NCBI GenBank assembly: GCA_947599835.1
Contig: CANQFQ010000003.1
Coordinates: 62,001 to 126,000 of the forward strand
Source of the DNA: an uncultured Bacilli bacterium
GTDB taxonomy: Bacteria; Bacillota_I; Bacilli_A; RFN20; CAG-631
Reading direction: 5' to 3'
DNA length: 64,000 bases
A program made the position numbers and the translations under genes. Of this stretch, positions 51,490 through 60,789 are shown piece by piece; position 1 is the stretch's first letter; every line of letters begins with the position of its first letter. The notes under the pieces were generated by a model, which was not told the DNA's origin, did not search any database, and saw nothing but the letters and a program-made list of their open reading frames with translations.

Positions 51490-52815
51490 ATGAAAATTAC
51501 TTTTATGGGCGCTGGAAGCACCGTTTTTGCTAAAAACGTCATCGGTGATAGCATGCTCACTCCCGCTTTAAGAGAAAGTGAGTTTGCTTTGTATGATATT
51601 TTAGAAGATCGGTTGGAAGAAAGTTATTTAATGGTTACGGCTTTAAATAAAAATATTAATGAAGGAAAGGCTAAAATTACGAAATATCTGGGGGTTGAAA
51701 ACCGTAAAGAAGCACTCAGAGGCGCAGATTTTGTAATTAATGCTATTCAAGTAGGATTTTATGAACCTTGTACTGTTTTAGATTTCGAAATTCCTAAAAA
51801 GTATGGCCTTAGACAAACGATTGGTGATACATTAGGAATTGGTGGTATTATGAGAGGTCTTAGAACCATTCATGTATTACAAGATTTCGCTAAAGATATG
51901 GAAGAAGTTTGTCCTAATGCTTGGTTTTTAAATTATACGAATCCAATGGCGATTTTAACCGGCTTTATGTTGCGTTATACGAAAATTAAAACGGTAGGTT
52001 TATGTCATAGTGTTCAAGTTTGCTCAAGTACATTATTAAGTGAACTTGGCATGGAAGATAAACTCGAAGGTCGAAAAGAATTAATTGCTGGAATTAATCA
52101 TATGGCTTGGTTATTGGATATTAGAGATAAAGATGGAAATGATTTATATCCTGAAATCCGTAAAAAAGCCGCTCAAAAGTTAGAAAACACTAAAGATTTT
52201 TATGATTGTGTGCGCCTGGATTATATCCGTCGTTTAGGCTATTATTGTACTGAATCTAGCGAACATAATGCAGAATATAATATGTTTTATATCAAGGATA
52301 AATATCCTGAACAAATTAAAAATTTCAACATTCCTTTAGATGAATATCCTAGACGTTGTGTCAACCAAATCGCTGCTTGGCAAAATCAAAAAAAGGATTT
52401 ATTAGATGGTAATAAACTCACACATGTTAGAACCCATGAATATGCTTCTTATATCATGGAAGCCATTGTTACGAACAAACCATTTTATATTGGTGGCAAT
52501 GTTTTAAACACGAATGGTTTAATTGCAAACTTACCTTTTGATGCATGTGTTGAAGTCCCTTGTATGGTAAATAGTAATGGTATAATGCCTGTAAGAGTAG
52601 GAAGATTACCTGTTCAACTTGCTGCAATGAATCAAACAAACATCAACGTTCAGTTAATTACGATTGAAGCTGCCGTTAATAGAAGTAGACAATTAGTTTA
52701 TAATGCTGCAATGTTAGATCCTCATACTGGAAGCGAATTATCCTTAGATAAAATTACTGAAATGGTTGATGAATTATTAGAAGCAGAAAAAGAATATTTA
52801 GGCGAATACAAATAA
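51490..52815 (+). CDS. melA: Alpha-galactosidase, glycoside hydrolase family 4 (MelA-like)
   Basis: This 441-residue GH4 enzyme has the NAD-binding start KITFMGAGSTVFAKNVIGD, GDTLGIGGIMRGLRTI, NYTNPMAILTG and the metal-site residues Cys in GLCHSVQ (about 171) and His in GINHMAW (about 202). These match MelA, which uses NAD+ and Mn2+ to cleave alpha-galactosides by a redox-elimination route. The CHSV signature supports alpha-galactosidase over the 6-phospho-glycosidases. AAAGGAGAATC precedes the ATG. A TATAAT at 51443-51448 lies within TGGTT...AACCA half-sites (51438-51459), a possible operator. The GH36 enzyme at 31781 covers the same bond by another mechanism. Confidence 0.92.
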   Translation: MKITFMGAGSTVFAKNVIGDSMLTPALRESEFALYDILEDRLEESYLMVTALNKNINEGKAKITKYLGVENRKEALRGADFVINAIQVGFYEPCTVLDFEIPKKYGLRQTIGDTLGIGGIMRGLRTIHVLQDFAKDMEEVCPNAWFLNYTNPMAILTGFMLRYTKIKTVGLCHSVQVCSSTLLSELGMEDKLEGRKELIAGINHMAWLLDIRDKDGNDLYPEIRKKAAQKLENTKDFYDCVRLDYIRRLGYYCTESSEHNAEYNMFYIKDKYPEQIKNFNIPLDEYPRRCVNQIAAWQNQKKDLLDGNKLTHVRTHEYASYIMEAIVTNKPFYIGGNVLNTNGLIANLPFDACVEVPCMVNSNGIMPVRVGRLPVQLAAMNQTNINVQLITIEAAVNRSRQLVYNAAMLDPHTGSELSLDKITEMVDELLEAEKEYLGEYK

Positions 52816-52841
52816 TTTAAAAAGTAAAGGAGTCTTGCTTT

Positions 52842-54914
52842 ATGAAAAAATGTTTACGCTTAATCATTTCTAGTTTCATCATTTTGCTTGCCTTTTGTGG
52901 TTTTGTAAAATCAACACCAAAATCACTTTTAGCAGCCGATTCTATCGATAGTTATTATGCAGGCATTAATGCAAATAGTTCTAGTTTATTAAGCGATTTA
53001 CAAAGACTAAATCAAAGTAAAAAGAAAAAAAATGTCGGATATTCTAATTTCGGTTCTTATTATAAAAGAACTGATGGTGATCCAAACAATCCAAACAATT
53101 TGATTGTTTTCTATTCTGGTACTAGCCATAGTTTTAGTGGAAGTTTCAGCAGTGGTATCAACCGTGAACATGTTTGGCCAAATTCTCGAGGCGGAAACTA
53201 CGTTGAAGGTGATATTCATATGCCTCGTCCAACGTTAAATAGTGAAAATGGTTCTAGAGGCAATTCTTTCTATGTTGAAGGAAAAAAATCATCGAGTGGT
53301 GGTTGGGATCCAGCAATGGAAAGTTTTGGCTTAGAAAAATATCGCGGTATTGCTGCAAGAATTATCTTTTATTGTGTCGTTGCGGATAGCAGATTATCTC
53401 TTGTAGATAAAGATAACGATGATACCGGGAACCATACCATGGGTAAACTTTCCGATTTACTTAAATGGAACTTAGCTTATGATATCGATGAAACCGAAAC
53501 AAGAAGAAACGATGCTGCTGAAGATATTCAAGGAAATCGAAATCCATTCATTGACCACCCTGAATACGCTTGTCAAATTTGGGGCAAAACAAATGCAACA
53601 ACGCAATCCATTTGTGCTAATGGTGGCGGTCAAGATGATTCCAAATCTGATAAAGAAGCGGTTGAAGCCGATGCATTAGAACTTCAACAAACCTATAATG
53701 AAACCTTTAAAAATCCTATTACAGAACTTGGTTTTCTAAAAGCAAAAGGAACAAAAGGTTCTAACATTAGTTGGGTATCATCCAATACTGAGGCATTCAA
53801 AATTGAATCTTCCAATGGAGTAACCATTCATCAATCTGATAAAAACGTGACACTAAAATTAACTGCAACCCTTTCAAAGGGAGACGAAAGTAAAACGATT
53901 GATTTCAATGTCACAATTAAACATAACATTGCGGAACCACAATTAAAGCCAATCTTGAAAGAAAATCAAGAAGTAGCTGATACTACAGAAAAAACTTATG
54001 AAGCAACTTTAGAGTCAAAAATTGAATCTAGTAAACTCGAATTAAATGGTTTGAATTGGACATTCACAAGCCAAAAAAGTGATCAATATATGGGAAGTGG
54101 TGGCTCTAAAGGTACCCAATTAGGCTCGTCAGGCAACCCTGGTGGTGGAACATTTGTAACTTCTGATTTAGCTAACAAAAGCATTAAGTCTATAGGTTTT
54201 GAAGGATGTACCGCAAGCAGCGGAAATACTACTGCAAAAATTTATATCGGTAATCAAGAAATTTTTTCACAAAAACTAACCACAACTAGTACCTATTATG
54301 AAGCAACTAACCCAAACAATTATACTGGTGATATCAAAATTGAATATGTTGTTACATCCAAAGCTTCATATATAAAATCTATTAAAATTGTTTATTCTGA
54401 TAGTGGTCTTGTTGATGCTAATGAAACAACATATGCATCTATATCGTTACAAAATCCAAGTATTAGATTTGGTATAACATTATCAAAACAAGCCATTTTA
54501 AAAACATTATCTTTGGATGCTGTTGATATGAAGGAAGTCGAATTGGGCGTTTATGCGGTTACGGATACAATCTTAAAAGAATATGGTTATGAAAGTTTAG
54601 CTATTTTAAATGTTTCACCTTATTCTTCTAGATTATTTAGTCAACCTTTATTTACTTATCAAGAAACTCCAGAAAGCACTTCCACATCCTTGCTACTCTA
54701 TAATGTGGATATTCAACAAAAATATTATGCTGTGTGCTACTTAAAATTTCAAAATCAATATTACTTTGCAAAAGAAATTTGTGTTTCTTATTTTGAAATT
54801 GCACAAGCAAATTATGATAAATTAAATCAATTAAAGGAAGATTTAATTTCTAAAGCTCAATACAATAACGAATATGAAAAACAATTGCAATTGTTAAAAA
54901 CCATATTAGAATAA
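52842..54914 (+). CDS. Secreted endonuclease I-family nuclease with Ig-like domain
   Basis: This 690-residue protein has a signal peptide (about 1-30), then an endonuclease I (EndA/NucM, beta-beta-alpha-metal) domain to about residue 265. Landmarks are GINREHVWPNSRGG (catalytic His region), EGDIHMPRPTLNSENGSRGN and IQGNRNPFIDHPEYACQIW. About 285-370 form a bacterial Ig-like domain (ISWVSSNTEAF...LTATLSKG). About 400-520 look like a beta-sandwich with a serine/glycine-rich loop, and the rest is helical at the end. It probably degrades extracellular DNA or RNA for nutrients. AAAGGAG precedes the ATG; the gene begins 26 bases after melA. No cell-wall anchor was seen. Confidence 0.9.
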   Translation: MKKCLRLIISSFIILLAFCGFVKSTPKSLLAADSIDSYYAGINANSSSLLSDLQRLNQSKKKKNVGYSNFGSYYKRTDGDPNNPNNLIVFYSGTSHSFSGSFSSGINREHVWPNSRGGNYVEGDIHMPRPTLNSENGSRGNSFYVEGKKSSSGGWDPAMESFGLEKYRGIAARIIFYCVVADSRLSLVDKDNDDTGNHTMGKLSDLLKWNLAYDIDETETRRNDAAEDIQGNRNPFIDHPEYACQIWGKTNATTQSICANGGGQDDSKSDKEAVEADALELQQTYNETFKNPITELGFLKAKGTKGSNISWVSSNTEAFKIESSNGVTIHQSDKNVTLKLTATLSKGDESKTIDFNVTIKHNIAEPQLKPILKENQEVADTTEKTYEATLESKIESSKLELNGLNWTFTSQKSDQYMGSGGSKGTQLGSSGNPGGGTFVTSDLANKSIKSIGFEGCTASSGNTTAKIYIGNQEIFSQKLTTTSTYYEATNPNNYTGDIKIEYVVTSKASYIKSIKIVYSDSGLVDANETTYASISLQNPSIRFGITLSKQAILKTLSLDAVDMKEVELGVYAVTDTILKEYGYESLAILNVSPYSSRLFSQPLFTYQETPESTSTSLLLYNVDIQQKYYAVCYLKFQNQYYFAKEICVSYFEIAQANYDKLNQLKEDLISKAQYNNEYEKQLQLLKTILE

Positions 54915-54930
54915 AGGAGGCAAATAAGAA

Positions 54931-55629
54931 ATGAAAAAAAGAATGAATTTATTTAAAATATTTGTGAGTTTGCTCTTCCTTGCAAGTTGCTCTCAAACAA
55001 ATACAATTTCTTCTAGTTCTAGTAATTCAAACATTTCCTCAACTGCCCTCTCTAGTTCTACGTTAAGTAGTTCATCTAGTTCTTCCTCGAGTACATCATC
55101 TAGTTCATCCAGTTCATCCTCTAGTTCATCGACAACGAAAAACTATCAAATCACTGTGACGAACGGAACGATTCAAGGATATACCTCAACTACCGAAACA
55201 TTTGCTGAAAACACAACAATCACGATTGTGGCAAATGCTCCTCAAGAAAATCAAGAATTTGTTTCATGGACTTTAGAAAATGGTAACATTTTATCCATTC
55301 TTTCTACCTATACTTTCCAAGTTGTAACAGACATGCATATCATTGCTAATTTTAAAAACAAACAACAAGAAGAAGGATATGTCATCTATTTTTCTGCAGG
55401 ATTTGCAAACGATGTTACAAATTCTGTTGATCCTATTATAAATGCTGAAAATAATTTTACTTTTCCGAATGGTTATACCCGACTTAGTGATTGTGCTTTT
55501 CTAGGTTGGTCTCTCACTCCATTAGACAAAGAAAATCTTTATCTTGCTGGTCAACATTATGATAAGGAATTAAGTAGTAATTTATTATTTTATGCTGTTT
55601 GGGATGAAGATTGGACCGAATGGATGTAA
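54931..55629 (+). CDS. Lipoprotein with polyserine stalk and InlB-type repeat
   Basis: This 232-residue lipoprotein has lipobox LASC (Cys20 region), a serine-rich stalk (about residues 27-68), then a beta-rich repeat region. NGTIQGYTSTTETFAENTTI with VANAPQENQEFVSW resembles the second type of repeat in the 1-1815 protein. DCAFLGWSLTP and LLFYAVWDEDW match the end of an InlB B-repeat. AAAGGAGGC precedes the ATG, and it follows the nuclease gene by 16 bases, so they are co-transcribed. It is probably a surface-attached partner of unknown binding function. A strong terminator follows. Confidence 0.82.
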   Translation: MKKRMNLFKIFVSLLFLASCSQTNTISSSSSNSNISSTALSSSTLSSSSSSSSSTSSSSSSSSSSSSTTKNYQITVTNGTIQGYTSTTETFAENTTITIVANAPQENQEFVSWTLENGNILSILSTYTFQVVTDMHIIANFKNKQQEEGYVIYFSAGFANDVTNSVDPIINAENNFTFPNGYTRLSDCAFLGWSLTPLDKENLYLAGQHYDKELSSNLLFYAVWDEDWTEWM

Positions 55630-55652
55630 GTTAGGGTTTCATTTTTATATTT

Positions 55653-55688
55653 AAGATTGTTTCTATTTTTGTAGGAACAATCTTTTTT
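55653..55688 (+). terminator. Intrinsic terminator after the polyserine lipoprotein gene
   Basis: AAGATTGTT (55653-55661) pairs with AACAATCTT (55676-55684), with inner CTA/TAG, followed by a T-run. Confidence 0.85.
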
Positions 55689-55761
55689 TAACAAAAAAAT
55701 TAAGTTTTTTTGTCTTGGTATTAGAGCCAAGAAAATGCCTACACTAATGATGGTGATAAAA

Positions 55762-57366
55762 ATGAAAAAAAGAATCATAATTGCCTTAACTTTTTTTGTT
55801 GGTATTATCATTACTTTAGTTTTATTATCTAAACCGAAAGATCCAATTCAAATCAGAAAAACCAGCGAAAAAGACATTTTAAATTACGTCAAAACGCATC
55901 AGCAAAATGATTATCCAATTTTAGTAACATCTCCACTCAATCCAAACAAACAGCAAGATGATGTAGATGAAGGAGATTTATTTTATTATGATGACCTTTT
56001 TCTATATGTGATTGACTATCAAAAATTATCTATTATAGATATCCAAAACAAAACCATTTTTAAAGAACTTGTTTTTGAAAATTTTACACCTACCGAGTTA
56101 TTATTAACACAAGAGCAAATTATCCTTTTAGGTATTAAACAAACATCCCTTTCAATTGAAATCACATTCGGTAAAAATTTTCCTTATACGAATACCGAAT
56201 GTGTGATTTATATTTTAAATAAAAACGATTATTCTATTGAACGTTATTTATCGTTTGATGAAAGCTATTATGTATGTTCTTATAAAAATGAAAAGGGACT
56301 TTACTTTATTGTTTCAAGCAACGATTTTATCGATAAAAAGAATAAAAAAATCATCTATCCTTCTTATTTTGATTCCAAATATGGTATTCAGCAATTAAAT
56401 AAAGAAGAACTATATCTATCCAATTCTGGGAACCCTATTTACAGTCTTAAAATGCTATGTTATTTAAATTTAATGGAAACGAAGCCATTAAAAAGGTATG
56501 GCTTTTTAGGCGTTGAAGGGATTACCAAAATGAACCACGATTTTTTTATGATGACAAGCACCCTTTATTACCAAGACGATGTGACAGTCGTTCATATTTT
56601 TTCATTAAACACATTGAAATATCAAGGCTATGTTTCCGTAAAAGGATATCTCATTAATTCATACGCATTCGACACTTATCAAAATTATTTAAGAATTGCC
56701 ACCAGTTATTTTGAACACAATCAGCCAATCAATCAAATTTACAATATTGATCTAATTCACTTAACCATTATTTCGAAAAAAAATATTGCCCCTTCAGAAA
56801 CCATTTATGCCCTACGTTTTCATGAAAATCATGCGTATTTATCGACATATTTATATATTGATCCGCTCTTTGTTTTAGATTTTTCAAATCCACACGAAAT
56901 TCAAATCAAAGCACAAAAAGAAATAGATTATTTATGTGAATATTTATCTTTAAAAAATGATTCTATTTTTTCTATAGGAAGAGTTTTAGATGATAAAAAT
57001 CTTTCTACAGGAATTCGCTTATCATTATTTAACCCAACCACATTACAAAGCGTCGACGAGTATACGATAAATCAATTATATGCTGATATTGAGGTCCGAT
57101 TTCAACAAAAAGGGTTAATTCAATCTGATTCGCTCGTAATTTTTTCTATGTCGAGTCAACAAGCATCCAGCGTTGAAGTCTTTAATGTTCAACAAACCAT
57201 TCAACCCATTTGCAGTATACTTTATAACGACGATTACATCATCCGAATATCGGTTGTTCATCATGAACTGATTTGTTTAAGTTATGATAATCTCTACTTT
57301 TATGATTTATCTTCTTATCAATTATTAAAAATTTTACCTTATCATTCAATCGAAACGAAAGTTTAA
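55762..57366 (+). CDS. Membrane-anchored beta-propeller protein (PF09826-like)
   Basis: This 534-residue protein starts at the ATG at 55762 with GGTGAT ahead; an upstream in-frame ATG at 55735 lacks a ribosome site. One N-terminal helix (about 4-24) anchors a large outside domain that follows the C-terminal beta-propeller family: GDLFYYDDLFLYVIDYQKLSI early, then VKGYLINSYAFDTYQNYLRI, SETIYALRFHENHAYLSTYL, DPLFVLDFSNPHEI and GIRLSLFNPTT. The canonical family has the same order (N-Q-F-S-M, R-V-A-T, I-Y-S-V-R-F, D-P-L-F-V-I-D-L). Function is unknown; peptidase-like or binding roles have been proposed. It is transcribed separately from the lipoprotein gene. Confidence 0.8.
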   Translation: MKKRIIIALTFFVGIIITLVLLSKPKDPIQIRKTSEKDILNYVKTHQQNDYPILVTSPLNPNKQQDDVDEGDLFYYDDLFLYVIDYQKLSIIDIQNKTIFKELVFENFTPTELLLTQEQIILLGIKQTSLSIEITFGKNFPYTNTECVIYILNKNDYSIERYLSFDESYYVCSYKNEKGLYFIVSSNDFIDKKNKKIIYPSYFDSKYGIQQLNKEELYLSNSGNPIYSLKMLCYLNLMETKPLKRYGFLGVEGITKMNHDFFMMTSTLYYQDDVTVVHIFSLNTLKYQGYVSVKGYLINSYAFDTYQNYLRIATSYFEHNQPINQIYNIDLIHLTIISKKNIAPSETIYALRFHENHAYLSTYLYIDPLFVLDFSNPHEIQIKAQKEIDYLCEYLSLKNDSIFSIGRVLDDKNLSTGIRLSLFNPTTLQSVDEYTINQLYADIEVRFQQKGLIQSDSLVIFSMSSQQASSVEVFNVQQTIQPICSILYNDDYIIRISVVHHELICLSYDNLYFYDLSSYQLLKILPYHSIETKV

Positions 57367-57392
57367 AAAAAGCGAGAAATCCCGCTTTTTTT
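57365..57392. terminator. Bidirectional terminator between convergent genes
   Basis: AAAAAGCG pairs with CGCTTTTT (57367-57374 with 57383-57390), 8-nt loop with inner pairing, T-runs in both directions. Confidence 0.8.
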
Positions 57393-57876
57393 ATTTTAAT
57401 AATAATCCGTTTTTACACGTTACGGATTGAAGTTGATTTCCTTGATAAACCAAATGATAATGTACATTTTTTATTTTCTTTTGATAAATCTCTGATAAAA
57501 AAATTTGAATATCAGCTATAATTCCCGTATTTTTAGGATGGTTTATCCAAGCAATAGATTTAAAATCTAACACTCCTTCATCTGTTTTTTGAGGATAATT
57601 AGAAATATCATAATCTTTGGGTAAATCTGCAACGTATATAAAGCCAAGCCCATCATCATAATTCCAAGTAAATGTTGCTATTAACTCAACCTTATCAATT
57701 CTAATTTTTGTTTCTTCAAATATTTCTCTTTTTGCACATTCCTCCATGGTTTCACCCATAATTTGATGTCCACCCACCGCATTCCATTGTCCCATAAACG
57801 GTGGTTTATTACGATTAATTAATAAAAATGAATCTTCTTTTTTTAAAAAGCATAATGATAAATGTTCTCTATCCAA
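57391..57876 (-). CDS. NUDIX hydrolase (MutT/8-oxo-dGTPase-like)
   Basis: This 161-residue protein has the Nudix box GGHQIMGETMEECAKREI followed by FEET (G-x5-E-x7-REUxEE form), preceded by KPPFMGQWNAVG, typical of the MutT/YtkD-type 8-oxo-dGTP diphosphatases. It starts with TTG at 57876, nine bases after AGGAGG and eight bases inside the ktrB end, so it is co-translated with ktrB. Likely it cleans oxidised nucleotides, although the substrate is not certain. The C-terminal 40 residues are an extension of unknown role. Confidence 0.87.
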   Translation of the reverse strand: MDREHLSLCFLKKEDSFLLINRNKPPFMGQWNAVGGHQIMGETMEECAKREIFEETKIRIDKVELIATFTWNYDDGLGFIYVADLPKDYDISNYPQKTDEGVLDFKSIAWINHPKNTGIIADIQIFLSEIYQKKIKNVHYHLVYQGNQLQSVTCKNGLLLK

Positions 57877-59299
57877 CGGTAATATCCTCCTCAGGAAGTG
57901 TTCTTAAATTTTTAGCCACTTTCTTATCTGACCAAATCAATAGGGATGTGGCAATACCCACATAACCAATAAACATAATAAAAATTAAAATAATTTTGGA
58001 CAAAACGTTTAAATTTGCGGTAATGCCTAAAGATAATCCCGTCGTACCAAAGGCACTACAAACTTCAAACAATACTGCATCTAAAGAAAAAGATGTATTA
58101 TTAATAAATAACAAAGCTACCGTTCCTATAATAATCATACTAATACCTGTGATAAAAACACTAATTGCTTTTTCTACTGTTTTCTTAGGAATTGTTCGTT
58201 GACATACTTCGATACGATCCGTTCCTGTAGCCGTACTTTTTAGCAAATAAATCACTAACAAAAAGGTGGTACATCTTAGTCCTCCGCCCGTTGAAGCAGG
58301 AGCCGCACCAATAAACATCAATATAATAAATAAAAAGTTTGTAGATGGTGCAAAAACATTTAAATCAACTGTGGCAAACCCGGCATTTCTCGTAGATACC
58401 GTTTGAAAAATTAAAGCAAAAATTTTATCTGCTGTGTTATAGCCATTATTTCCAAATAAAAATCCCGTTTTTCCCGCTAATAATTCAGATGCAAAGACTA
58501 ATATGAGCCCAATACTACCGATTAAAAAATAAGACTTTAAACTAAATTTTGTAAACAATGATAAATGATAAAGTTCCTTTTTTCTTTTCGCTTTAATATA
58601 ATTTTTAATATCATAAAAAATTGGAAAGCCTAGTCCACCAATAATCAAACTTATCATGGTAACAATTTGAATAAAATAATCTGATTTAAACACCATCAAC
58701 GAGGATTGACCATTAACGACTGGAAAAATATCGAATCCTGCATTATTCACTGAAGAGACACCATGAAATAACGAAGCCCATATTAATTGTGGAATGGAAG
58801 AAAACATATTTCGATATTCACTAACACAAATTAATCTTAAAAAAACAGCAAAAGCGGCGACAATTTCAGTAATGAAAATCACAGATAAAGAAGTTTTGAT
58901 TAAATCAATACTTCCACCCAATTTACCATTTCCTCTTTCGCTTGATGAGAATAATCTTTCTTTTAAACGTATTTTTTTACCTAAAAATAATAAAAATATA
59001 ATTTTTAACGACAGAATGCCAATACCACCAATTTGAATTAATAGCAAAATAATGAGTTGCCCAAAAAATGTAAATTGTTGACTTAAAATGACAGTAGATA
59101 ACCCTGTATCACTACAAGCAGATGCAGAAACAAATAATGCATCAATAAATTTTATTTTAGGTGCACCATGAATACTCGCAAAAGGCAATAATAATAACAA
59201 AGAGCCGATGACTAAAGTAATCAAATAGCCTTGAAATAATCTTTGAGCAATTGAGTTGCCAAAAAAGATGTTTTTAATTTTATAAAAGAATGCCTTCAT
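57869..59299 (-). CDS. ktrB: Potassium uptake channel subunit KtrB (TrkH family)
   Basis: This 476-residue membrane protein has four pore-loop repeats, each with its selectivity-filter glycine: ACSDTGLSTV, SVNNAGFDI, STRNAGFATV and AFGTTGLSLG. This is the TrkH/KtrB pattern with about eight helices plus re-entrant loops. It forms the K+ channel gated by the KtrA ring, encoded at 7582-8250. AAGGAGAG precedes the ATG. The -35 TTGACG lies at 59364-59359 (minus strand), and an AT palindrome covers the -10 region. A small tail (TLPEEDITVG) overlaps the NUDIX gene. Confidence 0.93.
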   Translation of the reverse strand: MKAFFYKIKNIFFGNSIAQRLFQGYLITLVIGSLLLLLPFASIHGAPKIKFIDALFVSASACSDTGLSTVILSQQFTFFGQLIILLLIQIGGIGILSLKIIFLLFLGKKIRLKERLFSSSERGNGKLGGSIDLIKTSLSVIFITEIVAAFAVFLRLICVSEYRNMFSSIPQLIWASLFHGVSSVNNAGFDIFPVVNGQSSLMVFKSDYFIQIVTMISLIIGGLGFPIFYDIKNYIKAKRKKELYHLSLFTKFSLKSYFLIGSIGLILVFASELLAGKTGFLFGNNGYNTADKIFALIFQTVSTRNAGFATVDLNVFAPSTNFLFIILMFIGAAPASTGGGLRCTTFLLVIYLLKSTATGTDRIEVCQRTIPKKTVEKAISVFITGISMIIIGTVALLFINNTSFSLDAVLFEVCSAFGTTGLSLGITANLNVLSKIILIFIMFIGYVGIATSLLIWSDKKVAKNLRTLPEEDITVG

Positions 59300-59319
59300 T
59301 CTCTTTTTGCTCTCCTTTT

Positions 59320-59342
59320 AATTATATATATTATATATAATT
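59320..59342. repeat. Perfect AT palindrome at the ktrB promoter
   Basis: Arms AATTATATATA and its complement around a central T. It covers the probable -10 region, downstream of TTGACG at 59364-59359. It may be an operator or just an AT-rich -10. Confidence 0.5.
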
Positions 59343-59370
59343 CAAAATTTTTTTACAACGTCAATACAAT

Positions 59371-59396
59371 ATAAAAAGCAACACTAAGTGCTGCTT
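59371..59396 (-). terminator. Intrinsic terminator of the 59409-60236 gene
   Basis: On the minus strand AAGCA-GC-ACT pairs with AGT-GT-TGCTT, then TTTAT. The stem is short but the T-run is good. Confidence 0.55.
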
Positions 59397-59408
59397 CATT
59401 GGTCTTTT

Positions 59409-60236
59409 TTATGCAGGTTTATTGTTATTTGAATCGTTTTTCATTTCATCTAGCAATTTTTTATAAGCATCTCGCCACTTATTTTCATAAGTTCTTATGG
59501 CTTGTGAAATACGATATAAGGCTCTATCTTTCGCTAGTTTTATTTCTTCATCTGAAGACACTTTAATTGAGCCATCTAACTTTTGAAAAACGCTAAAAAC
59601 TTCGTCAAATAAATCCTTAATTTCTTTTTCATCATAGCGATATCTTTCTTTATTAAAATGATATGCCCCCATATATCCTCTTAATAGATTAAGAATATAT
59701 TTATTTTCATAAGATTCTGGATTTCTTGTTTGTTGCAAAGTGGTTTTATAATTTTGATCTTCTTTAACAATTTCATTAAAAAGAATTAAAGTAAAAATAA
59801 CTCTAAAGAAATTTTCGTTACTAACGATACATTCATAAACCGAATCATTTAATACATTATTTTTCTTATTCATTTCAACAAAACCATTCATAATATCATT
59901 TACAACTTGAAAGTTCTTTACTGTTTCTTCTAAAAATTCAAGCTTTTTATCAGGTTCAACTTTATGATTGTGATAAAGAACATAAAATTCTTTATCATAT
60001 ATATTTTCAAAATATTTTAATAAATCATCATAGTATTTTTTGCCGTTTTCATTAGGATTATTAACAAGAAATTTGGCAATAAAATGTTCTTTTTCTAATA
60101 AATTTTTATAAAATTTTGTTCTTTGTTCAAACGCATTTTCTTTAATTTCTAATGGATCGTGACAATATTCGAGAGAATCACGAATGATAAAGCTTAAATG
60201 TAATAAATCAACTAATGCATAATTTTCTTTTTGCAT
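59409..60236 (-). CDS. Hypothetical helical protein, unknown
   Basis: This 275-residue soluble protein is rich in Asn, Lys, Glu, Phe and Tyr, almost entirely helical by residue pattern, with no signal peptide or membrane segment. The first part (MQKENYALVDLLHLSFIIRD) and the late stretch RALYRISQAIRTYENKWRDAYK are its most regular amphipathic helices. I do not recognise a family. CGTGGAGGCGA lies ahead of the ATG, a strong ribosome site. It is a single gene between ktrB and a decayed locus, which suggests an accessory gene. Function unknown. Confidence 0.7.
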   Translation of the reverse strand: MQKENYALVDLLHLSFIIRDSLEYCHDPLEIKENAFEQRTKFYKNLLEKEHFIAKFLVNNPNENGKKYYDDLLKYFENIYDKEFYVLYHNHKVEPDKKLEFLEETVKNFQVVNDIMNGFVEMNKKNNVLNDSVYECIVSNENFFRVIFTLILFNEIVKEDQNYKTTLQQTRNPESYENKYILNLLRGYMGAYHFNKERYRYDEKEIKDLFDEVFSVFQKLDGSIKVSSDEEIKLAKDRALYRISQAIRTYENKWRDAYKKLLDEMKNDSNNNKPA

Positions 60237-60380
60237 GAAAAATCGCCTCCACGACTTAAGTAAACATTGCTATTATACTATTTTTTTATTAAAAAATGAA
60301 TAGCATAATGAAAAGAATTCAATTCCAAATTGAACGAGAAATCTACATACGACAGCGCACCTTCGTATGTTTCAATATGA

Positions 60381-60789
60381 CTACTTCTTTTTACTCTTTG
60401 CTAATATGTAATACTCTATCGTAGATATGGTTTCTAAAAGAAAAGCATATTGTCTAATATACATGAAAACTTCCGAAGAATCTCCTTTAGCAAAATAGCC
60501 TAAAGTTACATTTTTATTTTCTTTGATTGTACCATTAAAAAGTTTGATAAAATGAGGATTTTCACGGTTTATTCGATCTAAATACGCTTGCGCTTTTTTT
60601 ATCATTTCCTTGCTTATAGTAAAGTATAAATAGAAGAAATCACATCTCTAAGTTTTCTTCAGAATATTGTCTATATAGTTTAAGCATATCATTTTCTTCT
60701 TCAAAAAAAGCATAGATGGCCATAAGTAAATATCTAGCATCTAGGTTATCCTTGTGGTTTAATCGAATCAATTCCATCACAAGATAAAT
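60381..60789 (-). pseudogene. Decayed TPR-type gene (ST7-like LNPNDN family)
   Basis: Two pieces in different frames line up with one family. Piece one (60777-60643) has ELIRLNHKDNLDARYLLMAI, matching the LNPNDNQG-R-Y-L signature of ST7-like TPR proteins. Piece two (60605-60381, 74 codons) has ENPHFIKLFNG and ETISTIEYYIL, matching the C-terminal part where relatives read NPY and the final ALEWL-like helix. Between them are an in-frame TGA (60642-60640), where relatives usually have Trp, and a one-base shift in a run of seven A near 60600. A TAG also closes the frame upstream at 60792. Three lesions point to a dead gene. The second piece alone might still be expressed, with AAGGAA ahead of its ATG. 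Confidence 0.65.

Noticed and set aside
60381-60789. UGA decoded as tryptophan (Mycoplasma-type code)
   Set aside because: TGA ends several genes with ATGA overlaps elsewhere in the window (5216-5218, 30342-31763, 40437-40439), and the decayed gene also has a frameshift.
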